A stretch of 18,418 nt of DNA from an uncultured Alphaproteobacteria bacterium (GCA_903928755.1 CAIYSH010000086.1:1-18418); one strand, 5' to 3'. Counted from the stretch's first letter, positions 1-6,931 are shown. Notes: a model not told the origin generated them from the sequence alone. A program made the numbers and translations.

Positions 1-422
1 ACCATGTCAGCCTTGTTGAGGTACACTACCATATAAGGTACGCCAACCTGACGGGCGAGCAAAATGTGCTCACGGGTCTGAGGCATAGGACCGTCAGCTG
101 CAGAGACAACCAGGATCGCACCGTCCATCTGAGCCGCACCGGTGATCATGTTCTTCACATAGTCAGCGTGCCCAGGGCAGTCGACGTGAGCATAGTGACG
201 GTTGGCCGTCTCATACTCAACGTGCGCCGTGTTGATCGTAATGCCGCGGGCCTTTTCTTCAGGCGCCGCGTCAATGTCAGCGTAGGCCATCGCCTTCGCA
301 CCACCGGCCTTCGCCAGCGTCATCGTAATCGCCGCCGTCAGCGTCGTCTTGCCATGGTCAACGTGACCAATCGTGCCGATGTTGCAATGCGGCTTGTTGC
401 GTTCGAATTTCTCTTTGGCCAT
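1..422 (-). CDS. tuf: Elongation factor Tu, N-terminal part (cut by window edge)
   Basis: This is the GTPase that carries aminoacyl-tRNA to the ribosome in the cytoplasm. Only the first 140 codons are present; the gene runs off the left edge. The translated N-terminus begins MAKEKFERNKPHCNIGTIGH. It carries all the early G-domain motifs: the P-loop GHVDHGKT (residues 19-26), the switch I RGITI (59-63), DCPGH (81-85) and the NKAD guanine-recognition motif (136-139). The start is the ATG at 422, 28 bp beyond the CCA end of tRNA-Gly on the same strand, so tuf is probably co-transcribed with the two tRNAs. The tRNA-Tyr/tRNA-Gly/tuf order resembles the well-known tRNA-tufB operon of other proteobacteria. 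Identity is certain. Confidence 0.98.
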   Translation of the reverse strand, partial: MAKEKFERNKPHCNIGTIGHVDHGKTTLTAAITMTLAKAGGAKAMAYADIDAAPEEKARGITINTAHVEYETANRHYAHVDCPGHADYVKNMITGAAQMDGAILVVSAADGPMPQTREHILLARQVGVPYMVVYLNKADM

Positions 423-449
423 GGGGTTCCTGCCGGCGGTCTAGAAGGT

Positions 450-523
450 TGGAGCGGGTAGCGGGAATCGAACCCGCATATTCAGCTTGGAAGGCTGCTG
501 CACTACCACTGTGCTATACCCGC
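450..523 (-). tRNA. tRNA-Gly (anticodon TCC)
   Basis: Read on the minus strand, a 74-nt cloverleaf starts GCGGGTA and its 3' side closes with TACCCGC, followed by discriminator T and an encoded CCA. The anticodon loop CTTCCAA gives anticodon TCC (plus-strand positions 489-491). The T-arm GGGTTCGATTCCC is present. It lies 51 bp after tRNA-Tyr and 27 bp before the tuf start codon, and is probably processed from a common transcript. Confidence 0.97.
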
Positions 524-574
524 AAAGATCGACGCCCTTGCGGGCCTCGAGAATAAAGCTTTCGCTCCGGCGCG

Positions 575-660
575 TGGTGGGGGAAGTAGGACTCGAACCT
601 ACGAAGGCTGACGCCAGGGGATTTACAGTCCCCCCCCTTTGCCACTCGGGACATTCCCCC
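575..660 (-). tRNA. tRNA-Tyr (anticodon GTA)
   Basis: An 86-nt class II tRNA with a long variable arm lies on the minus strand. The acceptor stem is GGGGGAA/TTCCCCC, with discriminator A and an encoded CCA. The anticodon loop CTGTAAA gives anticodon GTA (plus-strand 624-626), and the T-arm contains GGTTCGAGTCC. The D-arm and anticodon-stem side contain a run of eight G (eight C on the plus strand), which is a possible site of sequencing or alignment slippage. It is the first gene of the presumed tRNA-Tyr/tRNA-Gly/tuf transcript. Confidence 0.97.
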
Positions 661-719
661 AGCGCGCACAGAGCCCTATCAAGGCGCAGATTTTCGTCCG
701 GCCTCAATTTGGAGCGCGT

Positions 720-748
720 CTTATAGTGGCCTCGCACACCGAACGCAA
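720..748 (-). promoter_or_regulatory. Candidate promoter for the tRNA-Tyr/tRNA-Gly/tuf transcript
   Basis: On the minus strand, TTGCGT (748-743) is followed after 17 bp by TATAAG (725-720), then by a GC-rich discriminator GACGCGC. A start near 712 would leave a leader of about 50 nt before tRNA-Tyr. The -10 and the spacing are good, but the -35 matches the consensus at only three positions. The site overlaps the GTG start of the divergent rlmB gene. Confidence 0.4.
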
Positions 749-1535
749 CGCAAGCCGCAAGGCCTTTCGCAAACCAGGCGGAATCCCCGGCCCTGCAGGC
801 TTTAAACCCCGGCGGGACGCGGTCTCTGATGACTGGTTGTGGGGGTTTCACCCCGTTGTTGCGGCTCTGGAGAACCCGAAACGGCCAGCACCGATCCGGC
901 TGCTGGCCACTCCGGACCGCGCAAAAGAGCTGGGAAAGCGATTCGGGCCGCAGCTTGTCCTGGAGGTCGTCGAGGGTCAGGTGATCTCCCACAACCTGCC
1001 CCAAGGTGCCGTCCATCAAGGTCTGGCCCTGCGAATTCCTGAACCTGATTCGCCCGCCATCGAAGATTTTGAAGCCGTGAGGGGGGCCATCCTGCTGATG
1101 CTGGATCAAGTGACGGATCCCCAGAACATTGGCGCGATCCTGCGGTCGGCCGCGGCCTTCGGCGCGAAGGGCGTCATTCTCCAGGACCGCCATGCCCCGA
1201 AACTTTCCGGAGCGCTCGCCAAGGCCGCCGCAGGTGCCGTGGACCAAATTCCTGCAGTCAGGGTCATTAACCTGTCCCGTGCCCTTGAAACCCTGAGTGA
1301 GGCCGGTTGGCGGACCATCGGCCTGGCTGGCGGCGGGACACGCAGTCTGGAGCAGACCCTGGACGGCGGTCCCGTTGTTCTGGTTCTGGGATCAGAAGGT
1401 GACGGCCTCCGCAGACTGGTCGCTGAGCATTGTGACGACCTGGCGCAGATCCCCATGCCAGGCGGGTTCGAGAGCCTGAACGTGGCTGCTGCGGCCGCTG
1501 TTGCCCTCTATGAGGCGTCACGAATTCGCGTCTGA
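726..1535 (+). CDS. rlmB: 23S rRNA (guanosine-2'-O)-methyltransferase RlmB, SpoU/TrmH family
   Basis: This is an S-adenosylmethionine-dependent RNA 2'-O-ribose methyltransferase of the SPOUT (trefoil-knot) superfamily. The 269-residue product begins with a basic segment, then the substrate-binding domain marked by WLWGFHPV (37-44). The knotted catalytic domain shows all three SpoU motifs: DQVTDPQNIGAILRSA (127-142), LVLGSEGDGLR (219-229) and IPMPGGFESLNVAAA (242-256). The reading frame is open back to a TTG at 639, but that start would overlap tRNA-Tyr. The GTG at 726, with GGAG at 711-714, fits homologue length better. RlmB modifies G2251 in E. coli numbering; TrmH-type tRNA methylation is an alternative, but the N-terminal domain favours RlmB. 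It is divergent from the tRNA/tuf cluster, so its promoter must lie near or within the tRNA-Tyr region. Confidence 0.9.
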   Translation: MASHTERNASRKAFRKPGGIPGPAGFKPRRDAVSDDWLWGFHPVVAALENPKRPAPIRLLATPDRAKELGKRFGPQLVLEVVEGQVISHNLPQGAVHQGLALRIPEPDSPAIEDFEAVRGAILLMLDQVTDPQNIGAILRSAAAFGAKGVILQDRHAPKLSGALAKAAAGAVDQIPAVRVINLSRALETLSEAGWRTIGLAGGGTRSLEQTLDGGPVVLVLGSEGDGLRRLVAEHCDDLAQIPMPGGFESLNVAAAAAVALYEASRIRV

Positions 1536-1583
1536 GGCGAATGATCTACGGGGTCTTGGAATTTTCCTCTTTAACTATACCCG

Positions 1584-1605
1584 TTTTGCGTGGTGGAGTG
1601 CAAAA
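1584..1605. promoter_or_regulatory. Inverted repeat upstream of the lipoprotein gene
   Basis: TTTTGC (1584-1589) and GCAAAA (1600-1605) form a 6-bp dyad around a 10-nt spacer, in the AT-richer 122-bp gap between rlmB and the lipoprotein start. A weak promoter-like pair, TTGGAA (1556-1561) and TATACC (1576-1581), lies just upstream, but its 14-bp spacer is too short to be convincing. It could be an operator or only a base-composition effect. Confidence 0.25.
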
Positions 1606-1657
1606 ACGCCATCCACTCGCAAGGTTCGGGAGCACGGCAATGCTGAGGACTGGAAAC

Positions 1658-3199
1658 ATGACTAGGGAACGCCGCAGTATTCTGATCCTGGGTGCCCCTC
1701 TGATGGCCATGGGTCTCTTGACCAGTTGCAGCCCGCCGCCGCCGGTCGAAATCCCGGCTGCACCGCCACCGCAAACCGGCGTCGACAAGAACGATACAAC
1801 GAAAACCCCTGACATCCAGAGCGGCCTTCTGGGTGGTGCCACTGCGGGGCCGGAAACCGGATCATCGACAAATCCCAACCTCTTGCAGTTCCGCCGCCCC
1901 GACGGGGTGCTTGTGGTGGCCATGAAGCCAGTCGCCAATCCCGGCGAAGCATCCAAGGGTCAAGGAGCCGTCTCAAAAACCCGCATGGTGCCAGAGCACC
2001 TCGCCCACGCCGCGCCTCAACATACGACCAAAAAAGCAAGCCATACCGCTGCCCCAGTAAAGCCCGCGCAAACCCGGCATGCCTCAGGCAAGCCCGCATC
2101 TGCTGCACCCGTTGCAAAGGCAAAGCCGGTTGCTGTCAAACCCAAGGCCGTCAAACCCAAGGCCGTCAAACCGGTCATCCAGCCCGTCGCGCCGCCAAAG
2201 GTGGTCGTGCCGCCTGAACGCCCCGCCACGAAGCGGGCCCTGCCCAGCTTTTCCCTTCCGAAGTTCCTGACCCCCGGCTCGGCTGTGACGGCCGATGCCA
2301 GCCAGACAGTCCTGGCCATTCCGGCCCTGTCCTCCACAGACCCACGGCTCGGCGGGCTCCAGTCTGACATACTGCCGGACCTGACTGCCGGAGCCCGGTT
2401 CGTGATTGGTGAGGGCGTCATCAAGGGTCAGGCCGGCCCGGTTACCCTGACCCTGCCCAAAACCCTCCTAGCCAGGGTGCGTGCCAATGCCGCCCGCCAT
2501 GGTCTGGACCGTTTCACCCAGCAGGCCAGTGTCACGGCAATCCTCACCGGAACCGGATACGAAGTGATTCCAGCGAGCCCGCAGGCGCGGGAACTGTCCA
2601 GCGACCGGGACACGGTGTTCACCTGGCAGGTCACGCCCCAACCTGTGAAACGCGCGCCTCTGCACGCCGACCTGACCGCCAGCCTTGTGGGTGGCCCTGC
2701 GCCTCTGACCCTGCCCCTGGCTGGCCTTGAACCCTCCGGTAAAACCGCTTCAGGTAGAAGTGTGGACATGTCCGGCCGGAAGCCGTTCACCCTGCCGGGT
2801 CTGTCGGCCAGCGCCTCGAGATCGGTCGCTGGAGCGGCCTTTCTGATGATCGCACTCGCCTTGATAGCCTTTGCGGCGCGTCGGGTGTCGGAAGGCCAGA
2901 GACGTGAGGAGCGTCGGCGCCGTCAGCGCGATGCCATGATGTTCAGCACGCCGATGCCAGACCTGACCCCTGAGCCGACCACGAGATGGACTGCCGAAAG
3001 GGATGAGACGCCCCCAGTCACCACGCATGATCTGGTTCCCGAGCCCGTGACCGTGCCGGAACCCGTCTCGACGGCGACAGTCACCACAGTAGATGTTACG
3101 GGCACGGCCCCTGAAGACGAGCGCAGCATGGTCCAGGTCATTGCAGAGGCTGTGTCGGACTTGCGGGATGCTGAAGGCAAGGAACCGCGGGCGACCTAG
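1658..3199 (+). CDS. Unrecognised lipoprotein with Pro/Ala/Lys-rich stalk and C-terminal transmembrane helix
   Basis: I do not recognise a named family. The ATG at 1658 is chosen because GAGGA (1645-1649) sits 8 nt upstream and the start yields a clean lipoprotein signal: basic RERR, a hydrophobic run, then the lipobox LTSC with Cys24. The upstream in-frame ATGs at 1541 and 1640 lack this arrangement. The 513-residue product continues with a Pro/Ala-rich segment, a Lys/Ala/Pro-rich linker (about 111-196) containing VKPKAVKPKAVKP, and a globular part (about 210-356). A transmembrane helix follows (about 390-408) with an extremely basic flank (RREERRRRQR), then a low-complexity Pro/Val/Thr/Glu tail. 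Within the globular part, ILTGTGYEVIPASP and VFTWQVTPQ suggest a beta-rich fold just outside the membrane. The inferred topology is lipid anchor, periplasmic stalk, helix and cytoplasmic tail. It is convergent with the acyl-CoA dehydrogenase gene. Confidence 0.8.
   Translation: MTRERRSILILGAPLMAMGLLTSCSPPPPVEIPAAPPPQTGVDKNDTTKTPDIQSGLLGGATAGPETGSSTNPNLLQFRRPDGVLVVAMKPVANPGEASKGQGAVSKTRMVPEHLAHAAPQHTTKKASHTAAPVKPAQTRHASGKPASAAPVAKAKPVAVKPKAVKPKAVKPVIQPVAPPKVVVPPERPATKRALPSFSLPKFLTPGSAVTADASQTVLAIPALSSTDPRLGGLQSDILPDLTAGARFVIGEGVIKGQAGPVTLTLPKTLLARVRANAARHGLDRFTQQASVTAILTGTGYEVIPASPQARELSSDRDTVFTWQVTPQPVKRAPLHADLTASLVGGPAPLTLPLAGLEPSGKTASGRSVDMSGRKPFTLPGLSASASRSVAGAAFLMIALALIAFAARRVSEGQRREERRRRQRDAMMFSTPMPDLTPEPTTRWTAERDETPPVTTHDLVPEPVTVPEPVSTATVTTVDVTGTAPEDERSMVQVIAEAVSDLRDAEGKEPRAT
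2135..2172 (+). repeat. 15-bp tandem repeat in the lipoprotein linker
   Basis: The unit GTCAAACCCAAGGCC occurs twice exactly (2135-2149, 2150-2164) and is followed by the partial unit GTCAAACC. It encodes the VKPKA repeats of the stalk. Copy number could vary by slippage without breaking the frame, because the unit is five codons. Confidence 0.85.
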
Positions 3200-3216
3200 A
3201 ATCATTCTGATGGTTA

Positions 3217-3287
3217 CAGGGGGCACGCCCCCTGCACCGGAAACCCCGACCTCTACCGGAGGGTCCGGAGAGGTCGGTGCTGTTTCC
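3217..3287. terminator. Compound hairpins between convergent genes, probable bidirectional terminator
   Basis: Two stem-loops fill the 98-bp gap between the lipoprotein stop and the acyl-CoA dehydrogenase stop. The first is the palindrome CAGGGGGC-AC-GCCCCCTG (3217-3234). The second is a nested structure: GGAAAC (3239-3244) with GTTTCC (3282-3287), CCGACCTCT (3246-3254) with AGAGGTCGG (3269-3277), and an inner CCGGA/TCCGG (3256-3260/3264-3268). Neither side has a proper U-tract, so termination is inferred from the position and stem strength. Confidence 0.55.
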
Positions 3288-3297
3288 GCAGCGAATC

Positions 3298-4533
3298 CTA
3301 GAGCAGGTCACCACCAGCCGCGGCCGCTGTTGTGCCGTCGCGCTCATAGGCCTTGATCACATTGCGGCCCACCGTCCAGCGGTGCACCTCATCGGGACCA
3401 TCCACCAGCCGCTGTGAGCGGATGTGGGTGTACCAGGCCGCAAGGGGCGTATCGCGGCTGTAACCCAGGGCACCATGCAGCTGGATGGCGGTGTCGACAA
3501 CCTTGTGCACCATATGGGCCAGGAAGACCTTGGCGATGGAGTTTTCCTGCCTCAGGTCCATGCCCTTCTCGGCCTTGTAAGCAATGTGCAGCAGCATCAG
3601 CCGGGCCATGTAGAGCTCGCTGGCACAGTCGGCCAGCATCCACTGGACCCCCTGGCGCTCGGACAGCTTCTTGCCGAAAGTCTCGCGCTTGGTGACATGG
3701 GCCGCAGCCATGTCCAGGGCCCGCTGGGCCATGGCCACATTGTGCATGCCGTGTCGCAGACGACCATAGGCCAGACGATGCTGGCCCATATTGAAGCCCT
3801 GGCCCTCCCCGCCCAGCAGGTTTTCGGCCGGGACTTTGAGGTCGACAATGTCGATCTCGGAATGCCCACCGCCCATGATGTGGCTGAGCGGGCCCTCGGC
3901 CGCCATGGTCTGGATGTCGCGCTTGATCCGGTAGCCGGGATTGGGCAGCTCGACGATGAAGGTGGAATACCGCTGATGCCGGGGGGCATCGGGATCGGTC
4001 ATGGCCATGACCACCGCCAGGTCGGCCGCACTGGCCGCCGACGAGAACCACTTCTCGCCGTTCAGTATGTAGTTCTCATTGCCGTCCTTCACCGCCCGGG
4101 TCTGCATGCCCGTGGCATCGGCACCCGCCGCCTTTTCCGTCATGGAATAGCAGACCCGCATGTCGCCATTCAGCAGGGGCTTGAGATACTTTTCCTTCTG
4201 CTCGGGCGTGCCGTGGGCCAGCAGGGTCAGCATGGTGGCGTCATCGGGGCCCTGACTGTTCATGGACAGGGCGCCCAGATGGCTCTCGCCCAGTTCCATC
4301 TGCACCAGGGCATTGGCCAGAGGTCCCAGACCCATGCCGCCATATTCCTTGGGGATGAAGGGCAGCCACAGACCCTGGGCCCGGGCCTTGGCCCGCAGTT
4401 CGGCCAGGACGGTCTTGAACGACTCCTTGTCTACCAGCCGTTTTTCGGCGGGAATGCACTCGTCGTGCACCCATTTGCGCACCTTGGCGCGGATGGCCTT
4501 GGCCTCGTCCGGGATCTCGAAATCGATCGACAT
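3298..4533 (-). CDS. Acyl-CoA dehydrogenase family protein (ACAD10/11-like)
   Basis: This is a FAD-dependent enzyme that introduces an alpha-beta double bond into an acyl-CoA; it is cytoplasmic and passes electrons to ETF. The 411-residue length is typical of the family. The helical N-terminal domain (about 1-125) is followed by the middle beta-domain starting CYSMTEKAAGADAT (128-141) with NGEKWFSS (158-165). The C-terminal helical domain carries ERQGVQWMLAD (292-302), LHGALGYSRDTPLA (352-365) and RLVDGPDEVHR (375-385). The place of the usual catalytic Glu is taken by Asp361. This and the GPDEVHR ending match the ACAD10/ACAD11-like branch as I remember it, so the substrate may be a long, branched or hydroxylated acyl chain; this is inference. 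The ATG at 4533 is preceded by GAGGAAA. It is monocistronic and divergent from the acyltransferase gene. Confidence 0.92.
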   Translation of the reverse strand: MSIDFEIPDEAKAIRAKVRKWVHDECIPAEKRLVDKESFKTVLAELRAKARAQGLWLPFIPKEYGGMGLGPLANALVQMELGESHLGALSMNSQGPDDATMLTLLAHGTPEQKEKYLKPLLNGDMRVCYSMTEKAAGADATGMQTRAVKDGNENYILNGEKWFSSAASAADLAVVMAMTDPDAPRHQRYSTFIVELPNPGYRIKRDIQTMAAEGPLSHIMGGGHSEIDIVDLKVPAENLLGGEGQGFNMGQHRLAYGRLRHGMHNVAMAQRALDMAAAHVTKRETFGKKLSERQGVQWMLADCASELYMARLMLLHIAYKAEKGMDLRQENSIAKVFLAHMVHKVVDTAIQLHGALGYSRDTPLAAWYTHIRSQRLVDGPDEVHRWTVGRNVIKAYERDGTTAAAAGGDLL

Positions 4534-4593
4534 GATGTTTCCTCACAGCTGCGTTTTCTGATTGAGGCCAAGGTGCGGTCTTCCCGGCATTTA

Positions 4594-4630
4594 GGCAAGA
4601 CCGGGGCGTTACGGAGCCCCCGGTCTGGCC
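4594..4630. other. Strong hairpin in a divergent intergenic region
   Basis: AGACCGGGG (4598-4606) pairs with CCCCGGTCT (4618-4626) around an 11-nt loop. After one A-G mismatch, GGC (4594-4596) pairs with GCC (4628-4630). The 168-bp gap separates the divergent acyl-CoA dehydrogenase and acyltransferase genes, where no terminator is expected. It may act in a 5' leader or as a protein-binding dyad. I see no convincing promoter boxes beside it. Confidence 0.5.
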
Positions 4631-4701
4631 GCTGGAATGAACATTTGTGCTGGCCTAATTCTTGCGGATCGCATCGGACAGAATCCCGCAGCGAAACAGC
4701 C

Positions 4702-5799
4702 ATGGCGTCCCAGACATCCAGCGAAATACGGGCGCTGAACACCATACGTGGTGTGGCGGCCCTGATGGTTGCCCTGTTCCATGCGCCTGCGGCCTTTGGT
4801 GTCGCGACCATCCTGCCGCATGCCTATGTCGCCGTAGACCTGTTTTTCGTGCTGTCCGGCATTGTGATCAGCCAGGCTTATGGGCCGCGACTTGACGCCG
4901 GGATGAGTTTTGGCCGCTTTGTCCAGCTGAGGATGGCGCGGCTCTATCCCTTGATCTTCCTGGCCACCCTGGCCGGGTTCGGGCTGTGGGGTCTTCGGAC
5001 ACAGGTGAATCATGCTGGACTGACCGAAGGTGCCCTCCTGGCCGTGCCGGTCAATCTTCTGCTCCTGCCCTCACCCTTCCAGGTGAAATCACATGGCGAG
5101 GCCTTTCCCTATCTGGTCCAGGCGTGGTCCCTGACTTGGGAATTCGTGATGTATGTCGGCTTCTACGTCTGGCGACGACCAGGCGAAAGGGGAGTCTGGG
5201 GGTTTGCTGCAATGGGCGCGGTGGCCCTGTTGGCCCAGGTCGCGATCCATGGCCGGGCCGACGGGGGCTGGACCACCCAGACCTTCATGATCGGGGGTGG
5301 GCGAGCCCTGTTCGGCTTCTGGGCCGGTGTGGCCCTGGGGAATTGTCGCAGGACAGTTGGCGGATCAGGCCTGCCTTCATGCGTCGATAGAGCCCTGATG
5401 GTCGGTGCCGGGATCGCCGCTGCACTTCTGCTATACTATGTAGGCTTTGTCCGGCAGGACATCTGGTGGGCGGAAGCTCTGGGTCCGATTGTCGCGGTTC
5501 CCCTGATCCTGGCAGCCCTGATCCTTCGGCCCCAGCGCTGGCTGGAGAGCTGGCTCGGTGACCGGCTAGGGGAAATGTCCTATTCGATCTATCTGCTTCA
5601 CGGCTTGACCCTGGACCTGCTGGTCGGAGGATTGAAGCGGATGCCTCACCTCTCACCGGTGGCGCACTTCACCGTGGGTCTGGGATGGCTGGCCGTGTTG
5701 ATCCTGGCCAGCTGGTGCATCTGGCGCTGGGTGGAGATGCCGCTGAGGGTATATTTCAGCCGGACAGCCCCCTCCCCGGCTCAGACCGCCAGCGTGTAA
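4702..5799 (+). CDS. Membrane acyltransferase 3 family protein (OafA-like)
   Basis: This is a polytopic inner-membrane protein that typically transfers an acyl group to a sugar of an exported polysaccharide, lipid or glycoside. The 365-residue product has about ten hydrophobic segments. It has the family N-terminal signature: NTIRGVAALMVALFH with Arg16 and His27, VDLFFVLSGIVIS (45-57), and the Arg-rich cytoplasmic stretch RFVQLRMARLYPL (72-84). Late in the protein, MSYSIYLLHG is also typical. There is no SGNH domain, so this is the short stand-alone form. The frame stays open far upstream, but that part is antisense to the acyl-CoA dehydrogenase; the ATG at 4702 gives the proper N-terminus, although its ribosome-binding site is weak. 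The gene stands alone and its 3' end overlaps the convergent amidohydrolase by 19 bp. The acceptor is unknown. Confidence 0.88.
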   Translation: MASQTSSEIRALNTIRGVAALMVALFHAPAAFGVATILPHAYVAVDLFFVLSGIVISQAYGPRLDAGMSFGRFVQLRMARLYPLIFLATLAGFGLWGLRTQVNHAGLTEGALLAVPVNLLLLPSPFQVKSHGEAFPYLVQAWSLTWEFVMYVGFYVWRRPGERGVWGFAAMGAVALLAQVAIHGRADGGWTTQTFMIGGGRALFGFWAGVALGNCRRTVGGSGLPSCVDRALMVGAGIAAALLLYYVGFVRQDIWWAEALGPIVAVPLILAALILRPQRWLESWLGDRLGEMSYSIYLLHGLTLDLLVGGLKRMPHLSPVAHFTVGLGWLAVLILASWCIWRWVEMPLRVYFSRTAPSPAQTASV

Positions 5800-6827
5800 A
5801 CCCGCCGGGCGGTTCCTGCGAACAGGGCGGCCTTTTCGTCGGCACTCGCCCCACGGGCCAGCACCTTGAAGGCATTCCACAGGACGTCATAGGTGCAGCT
5901 GCCCAGGTCCACAGGGAAGTTGCTTTCAAACATGCAGCGATCGGGACCGAAGGCCTCTATGCAGGTCTCGATATAGGGCTTCCATTCGGCGGCCAGCCCC
6001 TCGGACGAGGTCGGCGGATCGGACATGAAACTGTCAAAGCCGGGAAAGACCATGGCCAGGCCGCCCAGCTTCACATTGACCTTCGGCGACTTCGCCAGCT
6101 CGCGGATATTGTCCCGCCAGATCCCGAACCGCTCACCCCGCTTTCCCGCATAGGCACCGACGCCCAGGGGCGTGCCAACATGGTCGAGGATGATATCGGT
6201 GTCCGGGAAAGCCCGGGCCAGGCTGATCAGGTCAGGCAACTGGGGTTCCAGCATCCAGGCGTCGAAGGACAGTCCCAGAGGGGCAAGCTCGGCGAAGCCC
6301 TTGCGGAAGTCGTCGCTGAGATAGAGGCCTGGCCCCTGCCGGTGCAGGGGGCCAAGGACATCAGGATCGGCGTCGGCCGAGGCGCTCTGACGGATCCCGC
6401 GGAACCGACCGCCGCCTGCGGCCATATGGGCCTCAAGCACCCGGGCCACTGGCGAACCGAGCTTGAGGTCTGCATGGCTCACTATGCCGGCGCAGGCCCG
6501 AACATTACCGAACCGGCCGCTGGCCGTGACCGCGGCCACACCGTTGACAAACTCGGTCTCGCCAACGGGCCTGAGCTCGGCCGGGCCGTCGGCGCGATAC
6601 ATGGAGCCGCACTCCATATAGACCGTGGCAATGACATTGTGGCCAGACTGCATGTCGGCCACCAGCTCCTCGGTCATGTAGCGGGGCGACATGCGGATCA
6701 CATGCTCAAAGCCGTGCTTCGGCGGCGGCAGGGCGGCCATGACAGTCGCCGGGCGATCCCAAAGGTGATGGTGCGGATCGATGATCGGCAGATCAGGTTC
6801 GAGAATCTGCTCGCGGGCTTGGGTCAT
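5781..6827 (-). CDS. Metal-dependent amidohydrolase (amidohydrolase_2 family, TIM-barrel)
   Basis: This hydrolase is related to 2-pyrone-4,6-dicarboxylate lactonase and sugar-lactone hydrolases, acting on small lactones or amides in the cytoplasm. The 348-residue product starts with the metal-binding motif IIDPHHHLWD (His19 and His21). It continues with RFRGIRQSA (141-149), WMLEPQLPDL (191-200), IILDHVG with His216, NVKLGGLA (251-258), and the terminal MFESNFPVD (299-307) with Asp307 as the expected catalytic acid. The frame extends upstream to 6914, but the ATG at 6827 is preceded by AGGGAGG at ideal spacing and gives the usual family start. It diverges from terC across 104 bp. The substrate cannot be told from sequence; the neighbours do not form a pathway with it. 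Confidence 0.88.
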   Translation of the reverse strand: MTQAREQILEPDLPIIDPHHHLWDRPATVMAALPPPKHGFEHVIRMSPRYMTEELVADMQSGHNVIATVYMECGSMYRADGPAELRPVGETEFVNGVAAVTASGRFGNVRACAGIVSHADLKLGSPVARVLEAHMAAGGGRFRGIRQSASADADPDVLGPLHRQGPGLYLSDDFRKGFAELAPLGLSFDAWMLEPQLPDLISLARAFPDTDIILDHVGTPLGVGAYAGKRGERFGIWRDNIRELAKSPKVNVKLGGLAMVFPGFDSFMSDPPTSSEGLAAEWKPYIETCIEAFGPDRCMFESNFPVDLGSCTYDVLWNAFKVLARGASADEKAALFAGTARRVYTLAV

Positions 6828-6931
6828 TTGGGCCTCCCTTGATCCTGCCTGCAACAACCTGCCCCCCCGATTGGGTTCAGGCAAGCCATGTCCGACTTGC
6901 CCTTGTGTCCGCATCGCGCCATTTTGGCGAC

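Noticed and set aside
639..725. TTG start at 639 for rlmB.
   Set aside because: It would place coding sequence over tRNA-Tyr, and no ribosome-binding site is near; GTG 726 with GGAG is more credible.
441..1247. Minus-strand open frame spanning both tRNAs and part of rlmB.
   Set aside because: It runs through two clear tRNA genes and antisense to SpoU motifs, so it is not a real gene.
3424..4701. Long plus-strand open frame continuous with the acyltransferase gene, giving an apparent 791-residue protein.
   Set aside because: The first 426 codons are exactly antisense to the well-supported acyl-CoA dehydrogenase and have no domain character; acyltransferase 3 homology starts at the ATG at 4702.
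6828..6931. Manganese (yybP-ykoY) riboswitch upstream of terC.
   Set aside because: The leader is short, and I could not find the paired stems and conserved loops expected; left as a testable negative.
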